Shown here: positions 42,164 through 50,732 of the stretch, piece by piece
How positions within the stretch are numbered: the first letter of the stretch is position 1
Layout: every line of letters begins with the position of its first letter
Assembly: GCF_003945545.1 (NCBI RefSeq)
Contig: NZ_CP029617.1
Location: 5,007,001 to 5,071,000 of the forward strand
DNA: 64,000 bases
Source: Streptomyces sp. WAC 01529
GTDB taxonomy: Bacteria > Actinomycetota > Actinomycetes > Streptomycetales > Streptomycetaceae
Direction: 5' to 3'
The notes under the pieces: generated by a model
Told to the model about the DNA's origin: nothing
Seen by the model: the letters and a program-made list of their open reading frames with translations, nothing else
The model's database searches: none
Program-made: the position numbers and the translations under genes

Positions 42164-42952
42164 TCACCTCTCTGTTCCGCTCGGTTGTGGCCATGACTTT
42201 TCCTCCGCGCTCTCGATGTGCGCTCGACTCGTGGCCGAGCCCGCCCGCCGCTCCTCGATCAGGTCGCGCAGCATCCCGGGGACCCACCTCTCGCGTACGA
42301 AGAAGTGGTCGCCCTTGACGGTGCGCAGCCCGAAGTCGCCGGGCGCGTAGCGGTCCCACTCGGCCATGCCGGGGACGGGCGCGATGGGGTCGTAGCGCCC
42401 GGCGAGCGCCACCAGCGGGGTGCGCAGCACCTTGTCGGTGCCGGACCGGCACAGCGCCTCGCCGAGCTTCAGGTCGTCGATGAGGGCGGGCAGGACGTGC
42501 CGCCGGTAGATGCCGTCGACGTCCGCGAGCGCCTCGGGCGGCACCGTGCCGTAGGAGACGAGCAGTTCGAGCAGCTCGCGGCGCGGCAGCCCGGCGCTGC
42601 GCAGCAGCGGGGAGCGCAGATGCGGCGGCAATACGGCGCCGACGACGAGCAGTTCGGGCGTTCGCGCCCCGGCCGCCTCCAGAGCGGCCGTGAAGGTGTG
42701 CGCGACGAGGCCGCCCAGGCTGTGTCCGTAGAAGAGGTACGGGCGGTCGAGGAGCGGGCCGAGCAGTTCCACGAGTTCGGCGACCAGCTCGTCCGGGTCG
42801 GTGAGGCGCCGCTCGCGCACCCGGGGCCCGCGTCCGGGCAGCAGTACCGGCACGACCTCCGCGGTCTCCCCGAACGCGCCCTGCCAGCGGGCGAAGCTGG
42901 AGACGCCGGCGCCCGCGTGGTGGAAGCAGAGCAGCCGGGGCGCAGCGCTCAT
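42164..42952 (-). CDS. Type II thioesterase
   Basis: 262 aa alpha/beta-hydrolase. The nucleophile is S78 in YGHSLGG, with HHAGAG near the N-terminus and GDHFFV carrying the catalytic His. Such enzymes clear misprimed acyl chains from the ACP or release the product. ATG 42952 overlaps the cyclase stop by ATGA. It is encoded ahead of the KS genes, which is uncommon but supports a link with the PKS. Confidence 0.92.
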   Translation of the reverse strand: MSAAPRLLCFHHAGAGVSSFARWQGAFGETAEVVPVLLPGRGPRVRERRLTDPDELVAELVELLGPLLDRPYLFYGHSLGGLVAHTFTAALEAAGARTPELLVVGAVLPPHLRSPLLRSAGLPRRELLELLVSYGTVPPEALADVDGIYRRHVLPALIDDLKLGEALCRSGTDKVLRTPLVALAGRYDPIAPVPGMAEWDRYAPGDFGLRTVKGDHFFVRERWVPGMLRDLIEERRAGSATSRAHIESAEEKSWPQPSGTER

Positions 42953-43722
42953 TCGTCCACCAGGGCGACCGCCCGGGTCCAGCCCGCCCCCGCGCCCTTG
43001 ATCTTCACCGGGAAGCAGGCGACCCGGAACCCGTGCGGGCCGGGCAGGTCGGCGAGCCGGTCGAGCCGTTCGACCTGGCAGTACTCGCGCCGCCGCCCGG
43101 CGAAGTGGGCGGGCCACAGCACGGAGTCGTCGCCGGTCTCCTGGTAGGCGGCGATCATGTGCCCGAAGGGCGCGTCCAGGCTCCAGGCGTCGGTGCCGAT
43201 GACCCGTACCCCGAGGTCGAGCAGGAGATCGGTGGCGGGCCCGTCGAGCCCCGCGAAGTCGGTGAAGTACCGGGGCGTGCCCACGTGCCGGGAGGCGCCG
43301 GTGTGCAGCAGCACGATGTCGAGCGGCGCGGGCGTGTACCCGATCCGCTCGATCTCCTTCTCGATCCGCTCGGCGCCGATGACGCCGACCCCCACGTCGG
43401 TGACGTCCAGGACCACGCCGGGCCGCAGGAACCAGTCGAGCGGCATCTCGTCGATGTCCCTCGGCCGCCCGTACGCGCCGACGGAGCCGTAGTGCGAGGG
43501 CGCGTCCACGTGCGTGCCCGTGTGGCTGGTCAGCGTGAGGGTGTCGAGGGAGAGCAGTTCGCCCCCGGGCAGGTCGGCCGGGTCGAAGTCCACGTCGAAG
43601 TGGGCCTTCATCTCCTCGGCCATGTGGCGGGCGCCCTCGGCGGGCGTCATGATCCGGTGGACGACCGGGTCCGGCTCCCAGCCGGACGCGTCCACCGGGG
43701 ACGACAGGTCGATGACTCGCAA
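42949..43722 (-). CDS. Metal-type polyketide cyclase (kynurenine formamidase-like fold)
   Basis: About 257 aa from TTG 43722, which has AGGGGG just upstream; GTG 43755 is in frame but has no RBS. The signature H67-x-G-T-H71-x-D73-x-P-x-H77 (HTGTHVDAPSH) binds a divalent metal in this family. Members such as OxyN and MtmX act as later-ring cyclases in tetracycline and aureolic-acid pathways, which is why a linear tetracyclic product is suspected here. It is downstream of the SARP gene and coupled to the thioesterase. Confidence 0.85.
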   Translation of the reverse strand: MRVIDLSSPVDASGWEPDPVVHRIMTPAEGARHMAEEMKAHFDVDFDPADLPGGELLSLDTLTLTSHTGTHVDAPSHYGSVGAYGRPRDIDEMPLDWFLRPGVVLDVTDVGVGVIGAERIEKEIERIGYTPAPLDIVLLHTGASRHVGTPRYFTDFAGLDGPATDLLLDLGVRVIGTDAWSLDAPFGHMIAAYQETGDDSVLWPAHFAGRRREYCQVERLDRLADLPGPHGFRVACFPVKIKGAGAGWTRAVALVDE

Positions 43723-43821
43723 GGTGAACCCCCTGGCAGTAGTGGTAGGGGGCACTGTGTGGCGCGCGGCTAGAGCAGGGATGGAGCGCGCCGCCGCGCC
43801 CCCGAGCGCGTACAGGTGCGG

Positions 43822-44637
43822 CTAGGCCGCGTACATGTCCAGCGCGGCACCCCGCCGGGTACCGGCGTCGAGCGCGGGGTCACCGCCGAGGATCGCCTGC
43901 TGCAGCCGGCGCAGCCGCGGCGAGGGGTCGAGCCCCAGCTCGGCCGCGAGCCCCTTGCGCAGGTGCTGGTAGGTCTCCAGCGCCTGCCACTGGCGGCCCG
44001 CCCGGTAGAGGGCGACCATGCACTGCGCGTGCAGCGCCTCGTGCAGCGGATGCCGGGCGACGAGCGTGGTCAGCTCGGAGATCAGCTCGGCGTGCCGCCC
44101 CAGGCGCAGATCGGCGTCGATCCGCCGCTCCAGGATGCCGAGCCGGCTCTCCTCCAGGCGGACCAGCTCGATCTCCAGGAGCGGACCGGTGCGTACGTCC
44201 ACGAAGGCGGGCCCGCGCCACACCCGCAGCGCCTCCCGGTAGAGCCGGGCCGCCTCCTCGTCCGCGCCGCGGTCGGCGGCCGCGCGGCCCTGGCCCGCCA
44301 GTCGCTCGTACGCGTGGACGTCGACGGCGTCCTGCGGCACCCGCAGCAGATAGCCGCCGTGCCGGGTGGCGAGCACGTCCTTGGCGGCGTGCGGCGCGCA
44401 GGGGCCGAGCGCCGCGGTGATCAGGCGGCGCAGCTGGAGGATGTAGGTCTGGAGCGTGGTGAGCGCGCTGCGCGGCATCGCCTCGCCCCAGATCTCCTCC
44501 ATCAGGGTGGGGACCGGGATCATCTGGCCCGCGTTGACGGCGAGGAGAGCCAGGATCTGCCGCGGCTTGCTCGCGCTGGGAATGACCGACACACCGCGCG
44601 CGCCCCCTTCGAGCGGGCCGAGCACCTTGATTTCCAT
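43822..44637 (-). CDS. SARP-family pathway activator
   Basis: 271 aa from ATG 44637 with GGAGGAA upstream. The N-terminal OmpR-like winged helix (MEIKVLGPLEGG ... SKPRQILALLAVNAGQMIPVPTLMEEIWGEAMPRSALTTLQTYILQLRR) is followed by a BTAD part (EEAARLYREALRVWRGPAFVDV, LHEALHAQCMVALYRAGRQWQALETYQHLR). Small SARPs of this size switch on type II PKS genes by binding heptamer repeats. It heads the minus-strand aglycone unit and is divergent from the RiPP-like locus, sharing the 44638-44909 promoter gap. Confidence 0.95.
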   Translation of the reverse strand: MEIKVLGPLEGGARGVSVIPSASKPRQILALLAVNAGQMIPVPTLMEEIWGEAMPRSALTTLQTYILQLRRLITAALGPCAPHAAKDVLATRHGGYLLRVPQDAVDVHAYERLAGQGRAAADRGADEEAARLYREALRVWRGPAFVDVRTGPLLEIELVRLEESRLGILERRIDADLRLGRHAELISELTTLVARHPLHEALHAQCMVALYRAGRQWQALETYQHLRKGLAAELGLDPSPRLRRLQQAILGGDPALDAGTRRGAALDMYAA

Positions 44638-44788
44638 GGGTTCCTCCGGAGTCGGATCAGCCGGACGGCACGTAGTTCCTTGAAGCGCTCTCCAGCGCGG
44701 CGCCATCGTTGCTCGAAGATCCCACCGCGGCCGCTCCAGCGACCAGTGCCAGGCTCCTGACCTCGGCGTGCGTGTGTACCGGCGGATC

Positions 44789-44805
44789 GTGTGAATCTTT
44801 CACAC
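44789..44805. promoter_or_regulatory. 17-bp palindrome in SARP/RiPP divergent promoter
   Basis: GTGTGAA-TCT-TTCACAC is a perfect palindrome about 150 bp upstream of the SARP start and 105 bp upstream of the precursor start. The 272-bp gap has no ORF. The site could coordinate both units; the factor is unknown. Two CTGGAG-type heptamers on the minus strand nearer the SARP gene (44690-44740) may be SARP sites, with low certainty. Confidence 0.6.
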
Positions 44806-44909
44806 CCGTCCTGTGACGCCGGCACTGTGCCCGATCCGGCCCCCGTAGCAGACTCCTTGCCGCCGACGCCGTCGGCAGCCAGTTCCCCGGCCAAGCAAGG
44901 ATGTTGGGC

Positions 44910-45101
44910 ATGATCGCGAATTCCCCTCTCGCTCTCGTCGGCAACGGACACGACGAGTTGGTCATCGAGGAGTTCGGTCCGGGCGCGGACGCCGCGTACC
45001 AGCCGAGCCGCTGCGGGATCTGCTTCGCCACCGCGCAGACGCTGTCGATCGGCGCCGCCACCGCGCAGAGCACCGCCGCCCCTGGCGGGTACGCGGCCTG
45101 A
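44910..45101 (+). CDS. Putative azole/azoline RiPP precursor peptide
   Basis: 63 aa from ATG 44910 (AAGG nine bases upstream; ATG 44901 also in frame). An acidic leader with LVIEEFGPGADAAYQP is followed by a core region rich in Cys, Ser and Thr (SRCGICFATAQTLS, then SIGAATAQSTAAPGG), the substrates of YcaO cyclodehydratases. The stop overlaps the ATG of the YcaO gene (TGATG), so peptide and enzyme are translationally linked. Length, composition and context support the call; the cleavage point is not visible. It could in principle be a small unrelated protein. Confidence 0.75.
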   Translation: MIANSPLALVGNGHDELVIEEFGPGADAAYQPSRCGICFATAQTLSIGAATAQSTAAPGGYAA

Positions 45102-47485
45102 TGACGGTGGTCCGGGAAGACGAGGCCCGTCCGGTGCGCGGGGACGAGCGGGGCCCGGGGCCCGTGGCCGCCGAGCAGCCCGTCGGCTTCAAGCCGCACC
45201 TGCGGGTCGAACACATCCCGGGCGAGGCTGTCTACGTGTTCTCCGAACGGCGGGCGACGGCGCTGCACGGCACCGCGGTGGCCCGCCTCGCCCCGCTCCT
45301 CGACGGCACCCGCACGCTGCGGGAGGTCGTCCGCGAGGCCACCGAGGAGGCGCCCGCCGCCCCCGGCCTCCCGGGCCTGCCCGCGGAGCAGAGCGCCCGG
45401 ATCGTCTCCCGGCTCATCGACGCGGGCCTGGTGGGCCGGCGCCCCCTGACCGCGCCCGACCGGCGGGCGGCCGCCGCGCAGGCCTACTGGGAAGCGGTGG
45501 GTCTGGACGGTCCGGCGGCCGAGTCCGCCGTGACCGCCGCCACCGTGGGCACCCTCGCGGTCGGCTCCGGGGACACGGACGAACTGCGCGGTGTCCTGCG
45601 GGGCGCGGGCCTGCGCCCCGCCGACGCCGGTCAGGACGGCGCCGCGGAGCTGACCGTGGTCCTCTGCGACGACTACCTGACCCCCGCCCTAGCCGCCGTC
45701 GACGCGGAACACCGGGCCGCCGGGCGCCGCTGGCTGCCCGTCAAGAGCACCGGCGCCGAGCAGTGGATCGGCCCGTTCTTCGGCGACCCAGAAGGCCCCT
45801 GCTGGTCGTGCCTCGCCGACCGGCTGTGGCGTACGCGGCCGGTCGAGGCACACGTCCGGCGCACCCTCGGCGGCCCCGGGCCGGTGCCGCGCCCCGCTTG
45901 CGCGCTGCCCGCCGCCCGGCTCGCCGCGCTCCAGCTGGCCGCCCTGGAGGCCGCCAAGTGGCTCGCGGGCCACCGCCACCCGGGCCAGGGCCAGTTGTGG
46001 ACACTCGGCGGCCTCGGCGAAAGCACCGCGGGCCACCCCGTCGTACGGCGCCCGCAGTGCCCCGACTGCGGTACGCCCCAGATGATCGGCGAGCAGGTGC
46101 GGGCGCCGCTCACCCTCGTATCGAGGCCCAAGACGGATGTGTCGGGCGGCGGCCACCGCACGCTCACCCCGCAGCAGTTCCTCGACCGTCACGGCCACCA
46201 TCTGGACCCGGTCACCGGCCTGGTGAGCGAGATCCGCCGCGACATGCACGGGCCCGCCTTCCTCAACTCCTTCTACGCGGGCCTGAACCCGTCCGCCACG
46301 CCGTACGGGACCCCGGACGCGCCGGGTCTCGCGACCGTCCGGGCCGGGCTGCGCGCCGCCTGCGGGGGCAAGGGCACCACCGAACTCCAGGCCCGCGTCA
46401 GCGCGCTCGCCGAAGCCCTGGAGCGCCACTCCGGCTTCCTCCAGGGCGGCGAGGCCCAACGGCGCGGCAGCTACCGCGAGTTCGCCGACGAGGCCGTGCA
46501 CCCCGACGCCGTGCAGCTCTACGACCCCCGGCAGTTCACGGACCGCGCGCGGTGGAACGCGGCACACGGCCCGCTGCACCAGGTGTGCGACCCCTTCGAC
46601 GAGGACGCGGCCATCGACTGGACGCCCGTGTGGTCGCTGACCGAGCACCGCCACAAGCTGCTGCCCACCGCGCTGCTGTACTACAACACGCCCCAGGAGC
46701 CCGGCCGCCGCTACTGCCTCGCCGGATCCAACGGCTCGGCGGCGGGCGGCAGCCTGGAGGACGCCGTGCTGCAAGGCGTCTTCGAGCTGGTGGAACGGGA
46801 CGCCGTCGCCCTGTGGTGGTACAACCGCACCCGCCACCCCGGCGTCGACCTGAGTGCCCTCGGCGACGACTGGACGCGCCGACTCATGTACGTACAAAGG
46901 GAGTTGAACCGCGAGGTGTGGGCGCTCGACCTCACCACCGACCTGGGCATCCCCGTCATGGCGGCGCTGTCCCGGCGCACCGACAAGCCAGCCGAGGACA
47001 TCATGCTGGGCTTCGGCGCCCACTTCGACCCGCGGATCGCGCTGCGCCGCGCCCTCACCGAACTCAACCAGATGCTCCCGCACGTCGTCGGCGCCCGCCC
47101 CGACGGTACGGGCTACGCCACCACCGACCCGGAAGTCCTCGACTGGTCGCGCACCGCCACCGCCGCGGACCTGCCCTACCTGCGGCCCGACCCGGCCCAG
47201 CCGGTGACGGACGCGGACACGCACGCGTACGAGCCCCGCACGGACCTGCTCGCCGACGTCACGGCCGCCGGGGAAGTGCTGCGGAGCAAGGGACTTGAAC
47301 TCCTCGTCTGCGACCAGACCCGGCCCGACGTGGGGCTGCCCGTCGTCAAGGTGGTCGTCCCCGGCCTGCGCCCGCACTGGAGCCGCTTCGGGCCGGGCCG
47401 GCTGTACGACGTGCCGGTCCGGCTCGGCCGCCTCGCCGCGCCGACCCGCTACGAGGACCTCAACCCGCGCCCGCTCTTCCTCTGA
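45101..47485 (+). CDS. Fused E1-like/YcaO cyclodehydratase
   Basis: 794 aa. The N-terminal 400 residues are an E1/ThiF-like partner part, beginning with a peptide-clamp-like segment (FKPHLRVEHIPGEAVYVFSERRATALHG) and bearing a zinc tetracysteine, CWSC near 232 and CPDC near 320. The C-terminal YcaO part carries ATP-site elements (VSALAEALERHSG near 431; DAVLQGVFELVERDAVALWWYN near 551) and ends NPRPLFL, a proline-rich tail as in these enzymes. It would turn Cys/Ser/Thr of the precursor into thiazoline/oxazoline rings, consuming ATP. The fused C-D form is common in actinobacterial TOMM clusters. Confidence 0.9.
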   Translation: MTVVREDEARPVRGDERGPGPVAAEQPVGFKPHLRVEHIPGEAVYVFSERRATALHGTAVARLAPLLDGTRTLREVVREATEEAPAAPGLPGLPAEQSARIVSRLIDAGLVGRRPLTAPDRRAAAAQAYWEAVGLDGPAAESAVTAATVGTLAVGSGDTDELRGVLRGAGLRPADAGQDGAAELTVVLCDDYLTPALAAVDAEHRAAGRRWLPVKSTGAEQWIGPFFGDPEGPCWSCLADRLWRTRPVEAHVRRTLGGPGPVPRPACALPAARLAALQLAALEAAKWLAGHRHPGQGQLWTLGGLGESTAGHPVVRRPQCPDCGTPQMIGEQVRAPLTLVSRPKTDVSGGGHRTLTPQQFLDRHGHHLDPVTGLVSEIRRDMHGPAFLNSFYAGLNPSATPYGTPDAPGLATVRAGLRAACGGKGTTELQARVSALAEALERHSGFLQGGEAQRRGSYREFADEAVHPDAVQLYDPRQFTDRARWNAAHGPLHQVCDPFDEDAAIDWTPVWSLTEHRHKLLPTALLYYNTPQEPGRRYCLAGSNGSAAGGSLEDAVLQGVFELVERDAVALWWYNRTRHPGVDLSALGDDWTRRLMYVQRELNREVWALDLTTDLGIPVMAALSRRTDKPAEDIMLGFGAHFDPRIALRRALTELNQMLPHVVGARPDGTGYATTDPEVLDWSRTATAADLPYLRPDPAQPVTDADTHAYEPRTDLLADVTAAGEVLRSKGLELLVCDQTRPDVGLPVVKVVVPGLRPHWSRFGPGRLYDVPVRLGRLAAPTRYEDLNPRPLFL

Positions 47486-47526
47486 CCCGGCCCCCCGGCC
47501 CCGACCCCGCCACCCCGCTCCCCGCC

Positions 47527-48210
47527 ATGGGCATCGACCAACTGGTGCCTCCGCACCCGACCGAGTTGTGGTCGCTGCGCGAGGACACGCTCGCCCGGTT
47601 CGGCGAGAACCCCCGCAAGCCCGTGCTGCTGCGCACCCACACCGGGGACATCCGCATCGCCCGGCCCGGCGCGACGCTGCGCGAGGCGCTGCGCCGGATG
47701 CAGCTGGGCCCGGTGCTCCTCGGCAACGTCGTCCCGGGCTTCCCCGGCTACGACACCCCGGTCGCGGAGTGGAACGACGCGTCGCGGGAGCTGATGTGCT
47801 CCCTCGCGGGACTCGAACACGTCCTGGTGCGCACCCTCGGCGTGGGCGCGACACCCCTCCTCTCGGTGGTCCCGCTGACCCGGCGGGCCCGCTTCCGGCC
47901 CCGCCCCCCGGCCCCGGGCCGCCCCGCGCGCCTCGCGCCGCACACGGTGGTCCGGCGTGCCGGGTCGGGCTGGCTGGTGGAGCCGGGCCGCCGCGACCAC
48001 CTGGTGGAACTGCACTCGCCCTGGGCCCACCGGCTCCTGGCCGATCTGGAGGGATTCAAGGGATTCGAGGGGCTTCAGGGAGCCGAGGCGGCCGACGCGG
48101 GGGAGCCCCTGCCGCGGCCCGCGCTCGACGCGGCCCTCGCCTATCTGGCGGCGGCCGGAATTCTGGACCAGGGCGGCTCCTCCGGGGCGCGGATTAGAAT
48201 CCGGAGGTGA
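47527..48210 (+). CDS. SagB-like N-terminal domain protein lacking the FMN domain
   Basis: 227 aa. The pattern LWSLREDTLARF ... GATLREALRRMQLGPVLLGNVV ... HVLVRTLGVGATPLLSVVPLTRRARF ... GWLVEPGRRDHLVELHSPWAHRLLADL matches, from memory, the N-terminal half of TOMM SagB-type peptide dehydrogenases, which normally continue into an FMN nitroreductase domain of about 200 residues. Here the chain stops at 48210 and no nitroreductase motif follows in any frame before the kinase gene. It may bind the precursor or the YcaO protein. It follows the cyclodehydratase by 41 bp. Leu-Glu-Gly-Phe-Lys-Gly-Phe repeats near 165-175 are unusual. Confidence 0.68.
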   Translation: MGIDQLVPPHPTELWSLREDTLARFGENPRKPVLLRTHTGDIRIARPGATLREALRRMQLGPVLLGNVVPGFPGYDTPVAEWNDASRELMCSLAGLEHVLVRTLGVGATPLLSVVPLTRRARFRPRPPAPGRPARLAPHTVVRRAGSGWLVEPGRRDHLVELHSPWAHRLLADLEGFKGFEGLQGAEAADAGEPLPRPALDAALAYLAAAGILDQGGSSGARIRIRR

Positions 48211-48244
48211 GTCCGATGTTCGGCGCGGAATCACGGGGGAACGG

Positions 48245-50659
48245 TTGAACAGCGTAATATCCGGCGGAAGTACACCGACGAGACACCTCGGGAACGCCGC
48301 GGCGGACCCAATGGAGGCGGCGCACATCTGGCGCTCCGGGAATCTGCCCCCGCGCCTCGCGGTGACGATCACCGCCCTCGTCCTGGTCGGCTTCTTCGCG
48401 ATCGACGGCTCCTTCCTGATCGCCGAATCACCCTCGGCCTGGCAGTTCTCCGTCGCGGTCCTCGCCTTCCTCGCCATCCTCGTCCTCCAGCTCAGCCACT
48501 CCTTCCCGCGCCTGCTGCCCCGGCTGTACCGGTACCGCTACTGGACCCTGGGCACGCAGGCGGCGCTCTGCTTCGTGCCGTTCGTCAGCTTCCGTCTTGC
48601 CTGGCTCGCGATGCCGGGGTTCCTGTCCGCCTCCGCGCTGCTGCTGCTCAGACCGCGGTTCGCCTGGCCGCTGTTCGGCCTCATCGTGGTCGCGATCGAC
48701 GCGCTCCTGTTCCACTTCGGAGCGGGCTGGGACGTCGTCTACATCACCGTGCAGGCCGTGCTCACCCCGCTGGTGGTCTTCGGTCTGTCCCGGATGGCCG
48801 AGATGCTCGGCGTCCTCTACCGGTCGCGGGCCGAGCTGTCCCGGCTCGCCGTGGCCGGGGAGCGGCTGCGGTTCGCCCGCGACCTGCACGATCTGCTCGG
48901 CTCCAGCCTCTCCGCCATCACCCTGCGGTGCGAGCTGGCCCGCCGGATGCTGGCCGACGCCCCGGACAAGGCGAGGCAGGAGCTGACCGAGATCCTGGGC
49001 ACCGCCCGGCAGGCACTGGCCGACGTCCGCGCGGTCAGCCGCGGCCACCGCGAGATGTCGCTCTCCGGCGAGGCCGACGCCGCCCAGTCCATGCTGCGGG
49101 CCGCGGGTATCGGCGCCGCGGTGCGCCTGGACTGCGCCGAACTGCCCGAGCGGACCGACACGTTGCTCGCCGCGGTGCTGCGCGAGGGCCTGACCAACGT
49201 ACTGCGGCACAGCAAGGCCGGGCAGTGCGACATCACCGCCGTTCGCGAGGGCGCGAACGTGCGCCTCACCATGACCAACGACGGTGCGGGACGCCCCGGC
49301 CGGCCCCCCGTGGGCGGCGGTATCCACAGCCTGCGACGCGGTGTGGAGGCGGCGGGCGGCTGGCTCACCACGCGGGCGCTGCCCGGCGACAGGTTCCGCG
49401 TCGATGCGGTGGTGCCGCTGCCCGAGGGCGCCCCGGCCGCCTCCACCGGACGGGCCAGGCCCGCCCGCCACGACCAGCGCGGGCCCGCCCCGGACGGCAC
49501 CGGGCTGCCGCGCCCCGCCGCCGAAGGGCCCGCCGTCCGGCACGACCTGGCCCCGCGCGCGGCCCGCGCCCTGACCGTCGCCGCCCTGGTGGGTTACGTA
49601 CTGCTCGCGACCGCCTGGGCCATGTCCGCGCACCCCTCGCCGCGCACGCTCGGCGAGGTGGGCGTCTTCCTCCTCGCCCTGCTCGGCCTCCAGCTCGGGC
49701 ACTCCTTCCCGCGCACCACCCCGGCCCTCGCGCCCTACCGGCTCTGGACGCTGGGCCTCCAGGCCGTGCTCACCTTCCTGCCCTTCGCCCTCTTCGGCGA
49801 GGCGTGGTGGGGGCTGCCCGGATTCCTCGCGGGCTCGGTGCTCCTGCTGCTCCCCGCCGTCCCGGGCTGGCCGCTGTTCGCGGCCGTCGTCGCCTCCGGG
49901 GCCCTCGGTCTGTGGCTGGTCGGCGACGCCATGGGCGACATCGCGTACGCGACGGCGCTGAGCAGCATGACGGGCCTCGTCGTCTTCGGCCTCTCCCGGA
50001 TGGCCGAACTCGCCGTGGAGCTGCACCGCTCGCGCGCCGAGATCGCACGCGCCGCCGTCACCGGCGAGCGGCTGCGGTTCGCCCGTGACCTGCACGACCT
50101 GCTCGGCTTCAGCCTCTCCACCATCACCCTCAAGTGCGAGCTGGCCTACCGGCTCGTACCGGACCGCCGCGAGCGCGCCGAGCAGGAGCTGACGGAGGTG
50201 CTGCGGACGGCCCGCCAGGCGCTCGCGGACGTACGGACCGTGGCCCGCGGCTACCGCCAGATGTCGCTCACCGACGAGGCCGAGAGCGCCCGTTCGATGC
50301 TTGCGGGCGTCGGCATCCGCACCGCGTTGCGGCTGGACTGCGGCGAACTGCCCACGGACGTCGACACGGTGCTCGCCACCACGCTGCGCGAGGGCCTGAC
50401 CAACATGCTGCGGCACAGCAAGGCCGAGCGGTGCACCATCACCGCCGAACGCGAGGGCCGCACGGTGCGGCTGACCCTCGCCAACGACGGCGCGGCCCGG
50501 CCGGAGCACGGCCCGGGCCCCGACACCGACTCCGGCAGCGGCATCGGCAACCTGACCGCCCGCATCCGCGCCTTCGACGGCAGGCTCACGGCGGGCCACC
50601 GGCAGGACGGCTGGTACCAGCTGTGCGCCACGGTCACGCTGTCGGCGCGGCCGGCGTGA
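48245..50659 (+). CDS. Tandem-duplicated NarL-type sensor histidine kinase
   Basis: 804 aa from TTG 48245 (GGGGGAACGG upstream; ATG 48311 possible). Two complete kinases follow each other: membrane sensor with about five helices, HisKA_3 dimer domain and HATPase. The phospho-His residues are H215 and H617, both in FARDLHDLLGxSLS; N boxes LREGLTNVLRHSKA and LREGLTNMLRHSKA; G boxes GGGIHSLRRGV and GSGIGNLTARI. A linker rich in Pro/Ala/Arg joins them. Both halves keep all key residues, so an intramolecular pair may form the active dimer. The partner is the convergent regulator at 50724. Confidence 0.92.
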   Translation: MNSVISGGSTPTRHLGNAAADPMEAAHIWRSGNLPPRLAVTITALVLVGFFAIDGSFLIAESPSAWQFSVAVLAFLAILVLQLSHSFPRLLPRLYRYRYWTLGTQAALCFVPFVSFRLAWLAMPGFLSASALLLLRPRFAWPLFGLIVVAIDALLFHFGAGWDVVYITVQAVLTPLVVFGLSRMAEMLGVLYRSRAELSRLAVAGERLRFARDLHDLLGSSLSAITLRCELARRMLADAPDKARQELTEILGTARQALADVRAVSRGHREMSLSGEADAAQSMLRAAGIGAAVRLDCAELPERTDTLLAAVLREGLTNVLRHSKAGQCDITAVREGANVRLTMTNDGAGRPGRPPVGGGIHSLRRGVEAAGGWLTTRALPGDRFRVDAVVPLPEGAPAASTGRARPARHDQRGPAPDGTGLPRPAAEGPAVRHDLAPRAARALTVAALVGYVLLATAWAMSAHPSPRTLGEVGVFLLALLGLQLGHSFPRTTPALAPYRLWTLGLQAVLTFLPFALFGEAWWGLPGFLAGSVLLLLPAVPGWPLFAAVVASGALGLWLVGDAMGDIAYATALSSMTGLVVFGLSRMAELAVELHRSRAEIARAAVTGERLRFARDLHDLLGFSLSTITLKCELAYRLVPDRRERAEQELTEVLRTARQALADVRTVARGYRQMSLTDEAESARSMLAGVGIRTALRLDCGELPTDVDTVLATTLREGLTNMLRHSKAERCTITAEREGRTVRLTLANDGAARPEHGPGPDTDSGSGIGNLTARIRAFDGRLTAGHRQDGWYQLCATVTLSARPA

Positions 50660-50660
50660 G

Positions 50661-50732
50661 CCGGAGCGGTCAGGGCAGCCGGAGCGGTCAGAGCACCCGG
50701 GGCGGTCAGGGCGGCCGGAGCGGTCAGAGCCA
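50661..50732. repeat. Four 18-bp tandem repeats
   Basis: Units CCGGAGCGGTCAGGGCAG, CCGGAGCGGTCAGAGCAC, CCGGGGCGGTCAGGGCGG and CCGGAGCGGTCAGAGCCA run head to tail from two bases after the kinase stop into the last codons of the convergent regulator. No spacers, so not CRISPR. Confidence 0.9.

Noticed and set aside
22477..44637. Firm angucycline assignment
   Set aside because: Sugars and one monooxygenase resemble landomycin/urdamycin types, but the HxGTHxDxP cyclase and MtmL-type ligase point to other tetracyclic families. Left open.
50661..50732. CRISPR array
   Set aside because: 18-bp head-to-tail units without unique spacers and no cas genes. The same holds for the arrays at 20715 and 31758.
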